Shown: positions 1 to 6,343, counted from the stretch's first letter. The stretch: 6,891 nucleotides of DNA from Fidelibacterota bacterium (GCA_021735285.1 JAIPHI010000142.1:1-6891); one strand, 5' to 3'. Notes: generated by a model not told the origin, from the letters alone. Program-made: numbers and translations.

Positions 1-1
1 C

Positions 2-2032
2 ATAGAGCAGGAGCCGGGGCTTAAAGAAGCCGTAACTCAGGATGAAAAGCATGAAAAATTATTTGAAATAGCCTCTCTTCTGGAAAATAAACATCGCCAT
101 GCCTCTACTCATGCTGCCGGTGTGATTGTAGCTCCGGGAGAACTCACTGATTATATACCATTATATAAACAATCCGATGATGATACAATCACCACACAAT
201 ATGATATGTCCTGTGTGGAGCAGGTTGGTATGTTGAAAGTTGACTTTCTGGGATTAAGAAATTTATCTGTGATTGATGATACTCTGGAAATTCTTAAAAA
301 GAAGCGCAATATTGATCTTGATATTGATAATATTCCTCCGGACGATGAAAAAACTTTTGAACTTTTTGGGAATGGTTATACTGTCGGTGTTTTTCAATTT
401 GAATCCGAAGGTATGCAGGAAAATCTCAAAAAGCTTAAGCCCGATCGAATCGACGATCTAATTGCTATGAATGCTCTCTATCGGCCGGGCCCGATGGAAA
501 ATATTGACAGCTATATCGATCGGAAACACGGCCAGGAAGAAATAGAATATATGCATCCTGATCTGGAACCTATTTTAAAAGATACTTACGGTATTATCGT
601 TTATCAGGAACAGGTAATGAAAATAGGTTCTGAAATTGCCGGCTTTTCACTTGGTAAAGCGGACTTGATGCGGCGTGCAATGGGTAAGAAAAAGGAAAAG
701 ATCCTGCGGCAGATGGAAAAAGAGTTTGTTGATGGTGCTGTTGAAAATGGAGTAAGCGAAGAGACGGCCCGGGAAATATATGCTTTAATCTTCAAGTTTG
801 CTCGCTATGGGTTTAATAAAAGTCATGCTGCTGCTTATGCTATACTCGCCTATAAAATTGGTTATTTGAAGGCCCATTATCCGGTGGAATTCATGGCTGC
901 TAATCTGACCAGTGAAATTGAAAATAGTGATCGAGTGGCAATTTTATCGGAAGAACTTGATAATCTTGATTCAGGAATTCTACCCCCGGATGTCAATAAA
1001 AGTGATGTAGTTTTTACTCCGGAAGAAGGTATGGTAAGATACGGTTTGAATGCTATCAAAAATGTTGGGAGCAACGCTGCCGCAGATATGGTTAGAGCAG
1101 TTGAAGAAGAAGGCCCTTTTGAAGATTTTGTGGATTTTGTTGCGGAACTGGATTTTTCAACTGTTAATCGTAAGGCACTTGAATCAATAATTGTAGCTGG
1201 GGCCACTGATTCCATGCATGGGAACCGGTCTCAAAAGTTCGAAATTATCGAATTGGCAATGAAATATGGGCGAAAAATACAAGAGGAAAAAGCTACAAAT
1301 CAAATGAGTTTGTTCGGGAGTCCTGATAATTCCGGCGAAAATCAAGATATAATGCCCAAACCCCAATTACCTGATATATGTGAATGGCCCACTGTAGATA
1401 AATTAAGCCAGGAAAAAGAATTATTGGGGATGTATTTGTCTGGCCATCCGTTAGAAAAATATGAAGAGGAAATAAAAGAACTTTCTAATTATGATTTTGA
1501 TAAAACATTCTATGAATGTAATAAGGCCAGGATTAAATTAGGGGGCATGTTAAAATCGGTTAGTACAAAATTTGACAAGAAAGACAGAAAATTTGCTTTT
1601 GTGACTCTGGAAAGTATCAAAGGTAGCGTGAAAGGTATTGCCTTTAGTAGTGTATATGAAAAATACCAGGATTTGATTGTAGAGGATAATATTGTTTTTA
1701 TTGAAGGCCGGATTGATTGTAAGTCTAAAAATAAGAGTGGGATTGTGTTAATAGATAAGGTCGAACCACTCAAGGGATTGATGAAGAAAAAAGCCAAAAG
1801 AGTGCATGTTAGTTTTAATATCAGTCAATATAATAATGCTAATATGCAAAAATTAAAAGAAATTGCACAGGATAATTCCGGTAATTGTGAATTGGTATTT
1901 CACATTAGTGATGATAATGGCAATGCTAAAAAAGTGCGGTCAAAATCGCTTCAAGTCTCTCATAATAAACATTTTATTCAAGCAATTAAGAAGAATTGTG
2001 GATATAATAAAGTTTGGGTCGAAACATGTTAA
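2..2032 (+). CDS. dnaE: DNA polymerase III alpha subunit, C-terminal part (5' end outside the window)
   Basis: Catalytic subunit of the replicative DNA polymerase, acting in the cytoplasm with the beta clamp and clamp loader. The frame is open from base 2 with no start, and conserved family sequence (RHASTHAAGV, near 92-121) precedes the GTG at 122, so that GTG is not the start. 676 residues are visible. By comparison with the E. coli protein, roughly 470 N-terminal residues are missing, including the PHP domain and the first two catalytic aspartates. Seen here in order: the palm motif KVDFLGL (236-256), whose Asp at 242-244 corresponds to the third catalytic Asp (D555 in E. coli); the finger signatures YGIIVYQEQVM and KADLMRRAMGKKK; FNKSHAAAYAILAY; a QMSLFG clamp-binding motif (1301-1318); EKELLGMYLSGHPLEKY; and an OB-fold from about 1535 to 1780. 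The C-terminus is intact and overlaps dtd by 7 bp. The family assignment is very secure. Confidence 0.97.
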   Translation: MEQEPGLKEAVTQDEKHEKLFEIASLLENKHRHASTHAAGVIVAPGELTDYIPLYKQSDDDTITTQYDMSCVEQVGMLKVDFLGLRNLSVIDDTLEILKKKRNIDLDIDNIPPDDEKTFELFGNGYTVGVFQFESEGMQENLKKLKPDRIDDLIAMNALYRPGPMENIDSYIDRKHGQEEIEYMHPDLEPILKDTYGIIVYQEQVMKIGSEIAGFSLGKADLMRRAMGKKKEKILRQMEKEFVDGAVENGVSEETAREIYALIFKFARYGFNKSHAAAYAILAYKIGYLKAHYPVEFMAANLTSEIENSDRVAILSEELDNLDSGILPPDVNKSDVVFTPEEGMVRYGLNAIKNVGSNAAADMVRAVEEEGPFEDFVDFVAELDFSTVNRKALESIIVAGATDSMHGNRSQKFEIIELAMKYGRKIQEEKATNQMSLFGSPDNSGENQDIMPKPQLPDICEWPTVDKLSQEKELLGMYLSGHPLEKYEEEIKELSNYDFDKTFYECNKARIKLGGMLKSVSTKFDKKDRKFAFVTLESIKGSVKGIAFSSVYEKYQDLIVEDNIVFIEGRIDCKSKNKSGIVLIDKVEPLKGLMKKKAKRVHVSFNISQYNNANMQKLKEIAQDNSGNCELVFHISDDNGNAKKVRSKSLQVSHNKHFIQAIKKNCGYNKVWVETC

Positions 2033-2478
2033 TAGTTGTTCAGAGAGTGAAAAATTCATCAGTAGAAATTGATGGTAAACTTATTAGTAAGATAGAGCAT
2101 GGCTTAAATGTTCTAGTAGGCATTTGTGAGGGTGACCAAAGAGAAGATGCTGAACTGCTTGGTGATAAAATAGTTAATTTGCGTTGTTTTGAAGACGATC
2201 AGGGCAAGATGAATTTGAGTATTCTGGATAAGAGAGGCAGTATTCTCTCGATTCCTCAATTTACACTCTGCGCCGATTGTACAAAAGGAAGACGGCCCAG
2301 CTTTAATAATGCTGCCCATCCCACCGAAGCCAAGGAACTATACAATTATTTTAATGAATTTATAGAACAGCATGATGTGCAACTTGAAACTGGCAGGTTT
2401 GGTGCGTATATGGAAGTGAATATTGGCAATGATGGCCCGGTTACTTTTGTTCTCGATAGTAAAAACATGACCCCATAA
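2026..2478 (+). CDS. dtd: D-aminoacyl-tRNA deacylase
   Basis: Hydrolyses D-aminoacyl-tRNAs (and, in known family members, Gly-tRNA(Ala)), recycling tRNA in the cytoplasm; the enzyme works as a homodimer. The product is 150 residues, the usual bacterial length. The ATG at 2026 gives the typical opening MLIVVQRV; an in-frame TTG at 2014 would add only four residues not typical of the family. The two active-site motifs fall at their E. coli numbering: QFTL with catalytic Thr80, and NDGPVT at 135-140 with the Gly137-cisPro138 pair that rejects L-aminoacyl groups. CTKGRRPSF follows the first motif, as usual. The residue before QFTL is Pro77, where the common motif is SQFTL. The start lies inside the end of dnaE and has no clear Shine-Dalgarno sequence, so translation is probably coupled to dnaE termination (inference). 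Confidence 0.96.
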   Translation: MLIVVQRVKNSSVEIDGKLISKIEHGLNVLVGICEGDQREDAELLGDKIVNLRCFEDDQGKMNLSILDKRGSILSIPQFTLCADCTKGRRPSFNNAAHPTEAKELYNYFNEFIEQHDVQLETGRFGAYMEVNIGNDGPVTFVLDSKNMTP

Positions 2479-2490
2479 GGCAATAAATTA

Positions 2491-3207
2491 ATGAAATCGA
2501 AAGAACCAGCCTATTATAACTGTCCGATCAATGAATGGCCCGAGGATGACCGCCCCCGTGAGAAAATGATGAAATTAGGGGCTTTCAGATTGAGCTATTC
2601 CGAATTGCTGGCGATCTTAATTAGAACCGGGGCGGGAGGCACGTCAGCTCTTGATATTGCCCGCTTATTAATCAGTAAGTCAGGTGGATTGTTCAATTTG
2701 TCAAAAATGGACTATAGAGAAATTTTGGGTCTGAAAATTAAAGGCATAGGCAAGGCTAAAGCCGTTACAATCGCGGCGGCTATGCAATTGGCACGTTGCA
2801 TAGAATCAGAACAGAAAAGATCAGAGGATAAAATAGTCAAAAGTTCTGATGATGTGGCCAAAATATATGGACCAAAATTGCGAGACCTTAAAAAAGAAAA
2901 ATTTATGGTTGTACTTTTGGCCAGTAATAACAAAATTATCAAAGATAAGATTGTAACCGAAGGTACAATTAATTCTTCTGTGATAACTCCCCGGGAAGTT
3001 TTTCATGAAGCAATTGGTGCTCTTGCAGCTGCTGTTATATTAATTCATAATCATCCTTCTGGTAATGATAGACCCAGTCGGGAAGATATAAAAATAACAA
3101 AAAAAATGGTAGCAGCCGGAAGGCATATGGATATTCCAGTGCTTGATCATATTCTTATTGCTGATAAAAAATATACAAGTTTTGCAGATGAAGGTTTATT
3201 GAATTAA
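2491..3207 (+). CDS. radC: RadC family protein (helix-hairpin-helix plus JAB/MPN domain)
   Basis: A 238-residue protein with the usual RadC layout. The N-terminal part has the family opening NEWPEDDRPREKMM (from residue 14), SELLAILIRTG and a helix-hairpin-helix turn KGIGKAKA (84-91). The C-terminal JAB/MPN domain carries the metal-binding JAMM pattern: H186-x-H188-P-S-G, then S196-x-x-D199, with E157 in the EGT segment as the likely glutamate. All metal-ligand positions are present. The family was named for a DNA-repair phenotype in E. coli that was later attributed to another gene, so the real role of RadC is unsettled. The gene starts 12 bp after dtd; AAGG at 2477-2480, overlapping the dtd stop, is a weak ribosome binding site about 10 nt from the ATG. 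It is likely co-transcribed with dnaE and dtd. Confidence 0.95.
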   Translation: MKSKEPAYYNCPINEWPEDDRPREKMMKLGAFRLSYSELLAILIRTGAGGTSALDIARLLISKSGGLFNLSKMDYREILGLKIKGIGKAKAVTIAAAMQLARCIESEQKRSEDKIVKSSDDVAKIYGPKLRDLKKEKFMVVLLASNNKIIKDKIVTEGTINSSVITPREVFHEAIGALAAAVILIHNHPSGNDRPSREDIKITKKMVAAGRHMDIPVLDHILIADKKYTSFADEGLLN

Positions 3208-3223
3208 TTATGAAGGGGCTCAA

Positions 3224-3934
3224 ATGATTTTGAACAATTTAAATAAACTTCAGAATTATATTAAAAACAATAAAACACCGCTTTTTGCCTATTTTGCAGA
3301 TAAAATTTTAAAATCTAACAAAGACAAAGCAGCGCAAAAAATATGTATTGAAGGAGAAAAAGAATTCTCTCGGGATGCCTGGGGGAAATATATGCGAGCC
3401 AAAGTTGAAAAAGCACTTGGGAATCAGGAATTGTATTTCCAATATCTGGAAGATTGCATTCAACTGGATAGAGGTTTCTTACAGGCCTATTATGAGTTAA
3501 TCTCGGAGGGAAAAGAAGTACTCTCCGATCAAAAATTATCAGCATATTATCTTAAATTAAAACATAATAATTTTACAGATCGAGAATTTTTAGAAGAGCA
3601 CAACGATCTTCTAATAGAGACCACAGAATCTGATGAAAAAGAAGGGGAGGCTAAAGATCTGAAATTCAAAAGCCTCCAAGGAAGTCCCGAACAACCGGAA
3701 ACTCAAACCCGACTCAGAATAAATAGAAGAACAAAGGATGACAATGAAGATGCAGGAGAAATTGATCTCCAAATTCCAATCCCTACTATGACTTTTGTGG
3801 ATGTTCTGATGAAGCAGGAACTCTATGATCAGGCTCTTGAGGTGCTCGATATTATAGAGAATAAGACTGATAATGCAGAACTGGTTACTAAAAAGAGAGA
3901 TGAAATACTTGATCTCAAAGCTCAATCCGAATAA
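3224..3934 (+). CDS. TPR-like protein of unknown function
   Basis: A 236-residue soluble protein that I cannot assign to a named family. There is no signal peptide or membrane segment. Residues 20-92 read as amphipathic helix pairs of TPR type: a stretch around NKDKAAQKICIEGEKEF, then a pair WGKYMRAKVEKALGNQELYFQYLEDCIQLD with the A-x-G-N-x-x-x-A/Y-like turn, then FLQAYYELISEGKE. Residues of about 130-185 form a charged, low-complexity linker rich in E, D, K and R, probably disordered. Residues 186-236 return to helix: IPTMTFVDVLMKQELYDQALEVLDII is a clear single TPR-like unit with the L-x-x-Q-x-x-Y-x-x-A-L pattern, followed by a charged C-terminal helix. The start is supported by GAAGGGG at 3212-3218, 5 nt before the ATG, the best ribosome binding site in the window. 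The gene lies 16 bp after radC and 56 bp before selB. The layout suggests a protein-protein adaptor (inference). Confidence 0.85.
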   Translation: MILNNLNKLQNYIKNNKTPLFAYFADKILKSNKDKAAQKICIEGEKEFSRDAWGKYMRAKVEKALGNQELYFQYLEDCIQLDRGFLQAYYELISEGKEVLSDQKLSAYYLKLKHNNFTDREFLEEHNDLLIETTESDEKEGEAKDLKFKSLQGSPEQPETQTRLRINRRTKDDNEDAGEIDLQIPIPTMTFVDVLMKQELYDQALEVLDIIENKTDNAELVTKKRDEILDLKAQSE

Positions 3935-3990
3935 GAAGAATATCATTTTTTTATTTACACTCCAAAAATTTAAAACATTAAAAATATATA

Positions 3991-5874
3991 ATGAAAAGTA
4001 ATCCGGTAATAATCGGTACAGCTGGCCATGTTGATCATGGCAAAACTGCGCTTGTTAAACAGTTGACAGGTACAGATACTGACCGGCTAGATGAGGAAAA
4101 GCAGCGCAAATTAACAATTGATCTGGGCTTTGCTTTCCTGAATGATAGAATAGCATTTATCGATGTGCCAGGTCATGAGAAGTTTGTAGAGAATATGGTG
4201 GCGGGAATTAGTACTATTAATTATGGTCTTCTCGTCATAGCGGCCAATGATTCCGTGATGCCCCAGACCCGGGAACATCTGAAGATCATGCACTCTCTGG
4301 GAATCAAAAAGGGTGCGATTGTTATTACTAAAATTGATCTTGTTGATAGTGAATGGCTTGATTTAATACTTCAAGATGTGAAAGAATTAATTAACAATAC
4401 TTTCCTTGCGGATCAACAGATTTTTTTTGTTTCGTCAAAAAATGGCCGGGGCATAGCTCAATTGAAACAACATTTGCTCTCACTAGAAGGAGAAAAATTA
4501 GATAATATAGAACGTGAGAGATTTTGTTTACCAATAGATCGTGTTTTTTCGATCCATGGATTTGGGACTGTTGTCACGGGTACAGTAGTAAGCGGAGGAA
4601 TTGAGTGTGGAGAAAAGATACAGGTCTATCCTGCCCTAAAACAGGGTGAGATAAGAAATATCCAGAAGCATGAAAAGGATGCCCGGAAAGCAATCAAAGC
4701 TGAGCGAGCTGCTCTCAATCTATCCGGAATAGAGAAGGAAAGAATTAAGCGGGGAAATATTATTGCCAGACCTGAAACCTTCCAAACTTCGAAAATTATC
4801 ACAGCCCGGGTTTATCTATTTCGGGATATGGAAGAACTTAAATATAACAGGGAAATAAAAGTAAATATTGGTACCGGGAAATATGTAGGTAGAATTAGAT
4901 TTATTGGGAAAAATGAAATTAAAGGGGGAGAAAGTAGCATTGCACAAATTCATCTACACGAGAAAATCGCAGCCGGATTTAAAGATAAATTTGTGATCAG
5001 AAGTTTAAGTCCGACGCAGACTATTGGAGGGGGGGTAGTCCTTAAAATGGATAATAGGCCAATCCGGAAAAAAGAAACAGAAGAAGCAAAGAAATTACAA
5101 GAACTTTACAATAATTCCCCAAAAGAAGCTGTTCATTGGTTTATTGTTCACGCTGAAAAAGGGATGGGAGTGAAGGGTTTGGCACTTGCTTTAACTATGA
5201 CTAAATATCAGGTAAATGTAGTTTTGGATGAATTAATTCAGGAAGGGGTGATTGTCAAAACAGCTGAAAAATACTATTGTACAGAGCTAGTAAATAACTA
5301 TAAAAAAAGAATACTAGAAATAATTGATCACTATCACCAGGAGAATCATCTTGACGAAGGAATAACTTTTAATAAATTAATTAGTCAAGTCGATAGTGAG
5401 AGAAATTTGGTGGAGTATATTCTGAAAAAACTAATAGAAATTAATAGGATCAAGGAATTATCCGGTGATAGATATGCCCTTAAAGACTTTGCTGTCACAT
5501 TGAATACAGAAGAGAAAAAGATTGCTGAACAAATCTATTATCTTGTCGATAGTGCTGGTCGAGAAATGCTTGAGATCTATCAACTCAAACAAACAATCGA
5601 TACTGATGATAGAAAGATAGATTCTCTCGTTAATTATTTATCAAATACCAATAAAGTTATAATTCTTAAGGATCAATTCATTATTACACAATCCACAATG
5701 GCTGCGTGTAAAAAGGTAATCCGTAATTATTTGGTGAAAAGTAATGGAGCTCGAGTCTCTGAAATTAGAGATCAACTTGATAGCTCCAGGAAATATACAA
5801 TTCCGATCTTAAATTATCTTGATAATGTTGGATTTACTTATCGTGATGGTGAATATCGTTATTTGAAAGAATAA
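3991..5874 (+). CDS. selB: Selenocysteine-specific translation elongation factor SelB
   Basis: GTPase that delivers Sec-tRNA(Sec) to the ribosome at UGA codons marked by a SECIS hairpin. The length, 627 residues, is normal for bacterial SelB. The GTPase domain has the P-loop GHVDHGKT (12-19), switch I Thr42 in DLGFA context, DVPGH (58-62), VMPQTREHL (89-97) and TKID (113-116). The combination of TDTDRL, TIDLGFAFL and TKID is typical of SelB rather than EF-Tu. EF-Tu-like beta-barrel domains follow: domain II from about 176 with GFGTVVTGTVVSGG, then domain III. From about residue 363 to the end come the winged-helix domains that bind the SECIS RNA. The position before the switch I LTI is Lys40, where RGxTI is usual. 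The start codon fits the family opening, yet the 56-bp upstream spacer is AT-rich with no Shine-Dalgarno sequence. No other Sec gene is in the window. Confidence 0.97.
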   Translation: MKSNPVIIGTAGHVDHGKTALVKQLTGTDTDRLDEEKQRKLTIDLGFAFLNDRIAFIDVPGHEKFVENMVAGISTINYGLLVIAANDSVMPQTREHLKIMHSLGIKKGAIVITKIDLVDSEWLDLILQDVKELINNTFLADQQIFFVSSKNGRGIAQLKQHLLSLEGEKLDNIERERFCLPIDRVFSIHGFGTVVTGTVVSGGIECGEKIQVYPALKQGEIRNIQKHEKDARKAIKAERAALNLSGIEKERIKRGNIIARPETFQTSKIITARVYLFRDMEELKYNREIKVNIGTGKYVGRIRFIGKNEIKGGESSIAQIHLHEKIAAGFKDKFVIRSLSPTQTIGGGVVLKMDNRPIRKKETEEAKKLQELYNNSPKEAVHWFIVHAEKGMGVKGLALALTMTKYQVNVVLDELIQEGVIVKTAEKYYCTELVNNYKKRILEIIDHYHQENHLDEGITFNKLISQVDSERNLVEYILKKLIEINRIKELSGDRYALKDFAVTLNTEEKKIAEQIYYLVDSAGREMLEIYQLKQTIDTDDRKIDSLVNYLSNTNKVIILKDQFIITQSTMAACKKVIRNYLVKSNGARVSEIRDQLDSSRKYTIPILNYLDNVGFTYRDGEYRYLKE

Positions 5875-5941
5875 GTTTGATAGCATCACTCTCCTATTCT
5901 ACAATTTCAGAACTCCTGTTTCCAAAACATAAAAACAATAG

Positions 5942-5978
5942 TTTATGTCTTCTGGTTCGTGAATTGAAATGACATAAA
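5942..5978. repeat. Inverted repeat, 8-bp perfect arms
   Basis: TTTATGTC at 5942-5949 pairs with GACATAAA at 5971-5978. TTC/GAA can extend the stem inwards past a 2-nt bulge. It does not share the tetraloop or the 5' ATAG of the four family hairpins, so it is listed apart from them. Confidence 0.4.
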
Positions 5979-6002
5979 ATCAAAATAATAATATTCATAA
6001 GT

Positions 6003-6017
6003 TTCCATAATATGGAA
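6003..6017. repeat. Small hairpin abutting the first REP-like unit
   Basis: TTCCAT at 6003-6008 pairs with ATGGAA at 6012-6017 around AAT. It shares base 6017 with the next hairpin (6017-6034), so the two stems would stack or compete. It lies on the 3' side of that unit when the unit is read on the minus strand. Confidence 0.4.
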
Positions 6018-6038
6018 GTATGCTGAAGCATACTCTAT
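6017..6038 (-). repeat. REP-like unit 1 (minus)
   Basis: Read on the minus strand: ATAG (6038-6035), arm AGTATGC, loop TTCA, arm GCATACT, a 7-bp perfect stem. It differs from unit 4 at two stem positions (T-A and A-T here, C-G and C-G there), with both sides of each pair changed. Confidence 0.6.
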
Positions 6039-6118
6039 CTTATATTTCTTTCATTATACACCACGATAAATCGTGGTGCTATTCTCAGAATAGAGTCCTC
6101 TCTTTATGAAAATATAAG
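6039..6118. repeat. Imperfect inverted repeat enclosing unit 2
   Basis: CTTATATTTCTTTCAT (6039-6054) and ATGAAAATATAAG (6106-6118) are reverse complements apart from a 3-nt insertion in the left arm. ACTCTAT (6032-6038) also matches ATAGAGT (6090-6096). These matches allow folds that compete with the short hairpins. Confidence 0.45.
6059..6085 (-). repeat. REP-like unit 2 (minus)
   Basis: Read on the minus strand: AGAATAG, arm CACCACGA, loop TTTA, arm TCGTGGTG, an 8-bp perfect stem. It aligns over 27 nt with unit 3 at 22 identical positions; four of the five differences are two compensated base pairs and the fifth is in the loop. A small competing hairpin (CTATTC 6079-6084 with GAATAG 6088-6093) abuts it. 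Confidence 0.65.
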
Positions 6119-6143
6119 AATAGCACCATGCTTCAGCATGGTG
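6117..6143 (+). repeat. REP-like unit 3 (plus)
   Basis: AGAATAG (6117-6123), arm CACCATGC (6124-6131), loop TTCA, arm GCATGGTG (6136-6143), an 8-bp perfect stem. It is the inverted partner of unit 2. Confidence 0.65.
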
Positions 6144-6165
6144 AGCGCGAATCATAAAAAAAACA

Positions 6166-6195
6166 TCTTTAGCCTGCTTCAGCAGGCTTCTTTAG
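6166..6195 (+). repeat. REP-like unit 4 (plus), possible weak terminator for selB
   Basis: Arm AGCCTGC (6171-6177), loop TTCA, arm GCAGGCT (6182-6188), a GC-rich 7-bp stem. TTAG at 6169-6172 takes the place of ATAG if the stem is counted from C6173. The heptamer TCTTTAG occurs on both sides (6166-6172 and 6189-6195). The plus-strand tail TCTTTAGTTTGT is moderately T-rich, so it could end the selB transcript. In minus-strand RNA a run of eight U lies 7 nt after the stem, too far for a standard terminator. Confidence 0.55.
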
Positions 6196-6322
6196 TTTGT
6201 ATATTGATATATCTAAATAATATAAAAGTAGTCTTATTTGTGACAATTTAATATACGTGGGATCAGGAGTTCTGAATTTTAGAGCTCCCTATCTAATAAT
6301 TCTCTATGAAGTGATTAATTCT

Positions 6323-6343
6323 AAAAAAACAATGCTATCATTG
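6323..6343 (-). terminator. Candidate intrinsic terminator for the minus-strand membrane gene
   Basis: In minus-strand RNA, CAAUG-AUAG-CAUUG (6343-6330) forms a 5-bp stem with a 4-nt loop, directly followed by seven U (6329-6323). The orientation is right for the gene ending at 6624, about 280 nt upstream. The stem is short and AT-rich, so it would be weak. Confidence 0.35.

Larger units (their letters stand above)
6017..6188. repeat. REP/BIME-like array of four related hairpins
   Basis: Four units share one plan: ATAG (or TTAG), then a 7-8 bp perfect stem, then a TTCA or TTTA tetraloop. In order they are 6017-6038 on minus, 6059-6082 on minus, 6120-6143 on plus and 6169-6188 on plus, so the array is two units facing two units. 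Inverted pairs of short hairpins preceded by a conserved tetranucleotide are the hallmark of REP sequences grouped into BIMEs, which are processed by RAYT (TnpA_REP) HUH/Y1 transposases. That the same mechanism made this array is inference; no transposase gene is present. A further match links the middle units: TGGTGCTATTC (6074-6084) and GAATAGCACCA (6118-6128) are exact reverse complements. Confidence 0.65.
5898..6283. repeat. Inverted repeat pair enclosing the hairpin cluster (possible non-autonomous element)
   Basis: TTCAGAACTCCTG at 5906-5918 is the exact reverse complement of CAGGAGTTCTGAA at 6264-6276, a 13-bp perfect match. With one gap and one mismatch the match extends outwards to 5898 and 6283 (TCTA / TAGA). 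A further 9-bp perfect pair lies outside it: TGATAGCAT at 5878-5886, just after the selB stop, and ATGCTATCA at 6332-6340. All family hairpins lie inside the 13-bp pair. A MITE-like unit with terminal inverted repeats is one reading; a long RNA stem closing a structured transcript is another. A clean target-site duplication is not visible: CTCCTATTCTA (5891-5901) and CTCCCTATCTA (from 6285) are only imperfectly alike. Confidence 0.5.

Noticed and set aside
122..124. GTG as the start of dnaE
   Set aside because: The same frame is open to the left edge and encodes conserved DnaE sequence before this codon, so it is internal.
604..1797. Minus-strand open frames inside dnaE
   Set aside because: They are shadows of a strongly conserved coding frame and have no family features.
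2014..2025. TTG as the start of dtd
   Set aside because: The ATG at 2026 gives the family's normal N-terminus; the four extra residues match nothing typical.
3935..3990. Terminator between the TPR gene and selB at the T-run 3946-3952
   Set aside because: There is a T-run but no hairpin before it.
3954..3992. Promoter for selB: TTTACA (3954-3959) with TATAAT (3987-3992)
   Set aside because: The spacing is 27 bp and the TATAAT overlaps the start codon, so transcripts would begin inside the gene; it is probably chance in AT-rich DNA.
6017..6188. Hairpins as SECIS elements for selB
   Set aside because: They lie in no open frame with an in-frame UGA, and their UUCA/UAAA-type tetraloops lack the loop and bulge features of bacterial SECIS.
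6017..6188. CRISPR array
   Set aside because: Repeats are in both orientations, differ in sequence and are unevenly spaced with no spacer-like units; no cas gene is present.
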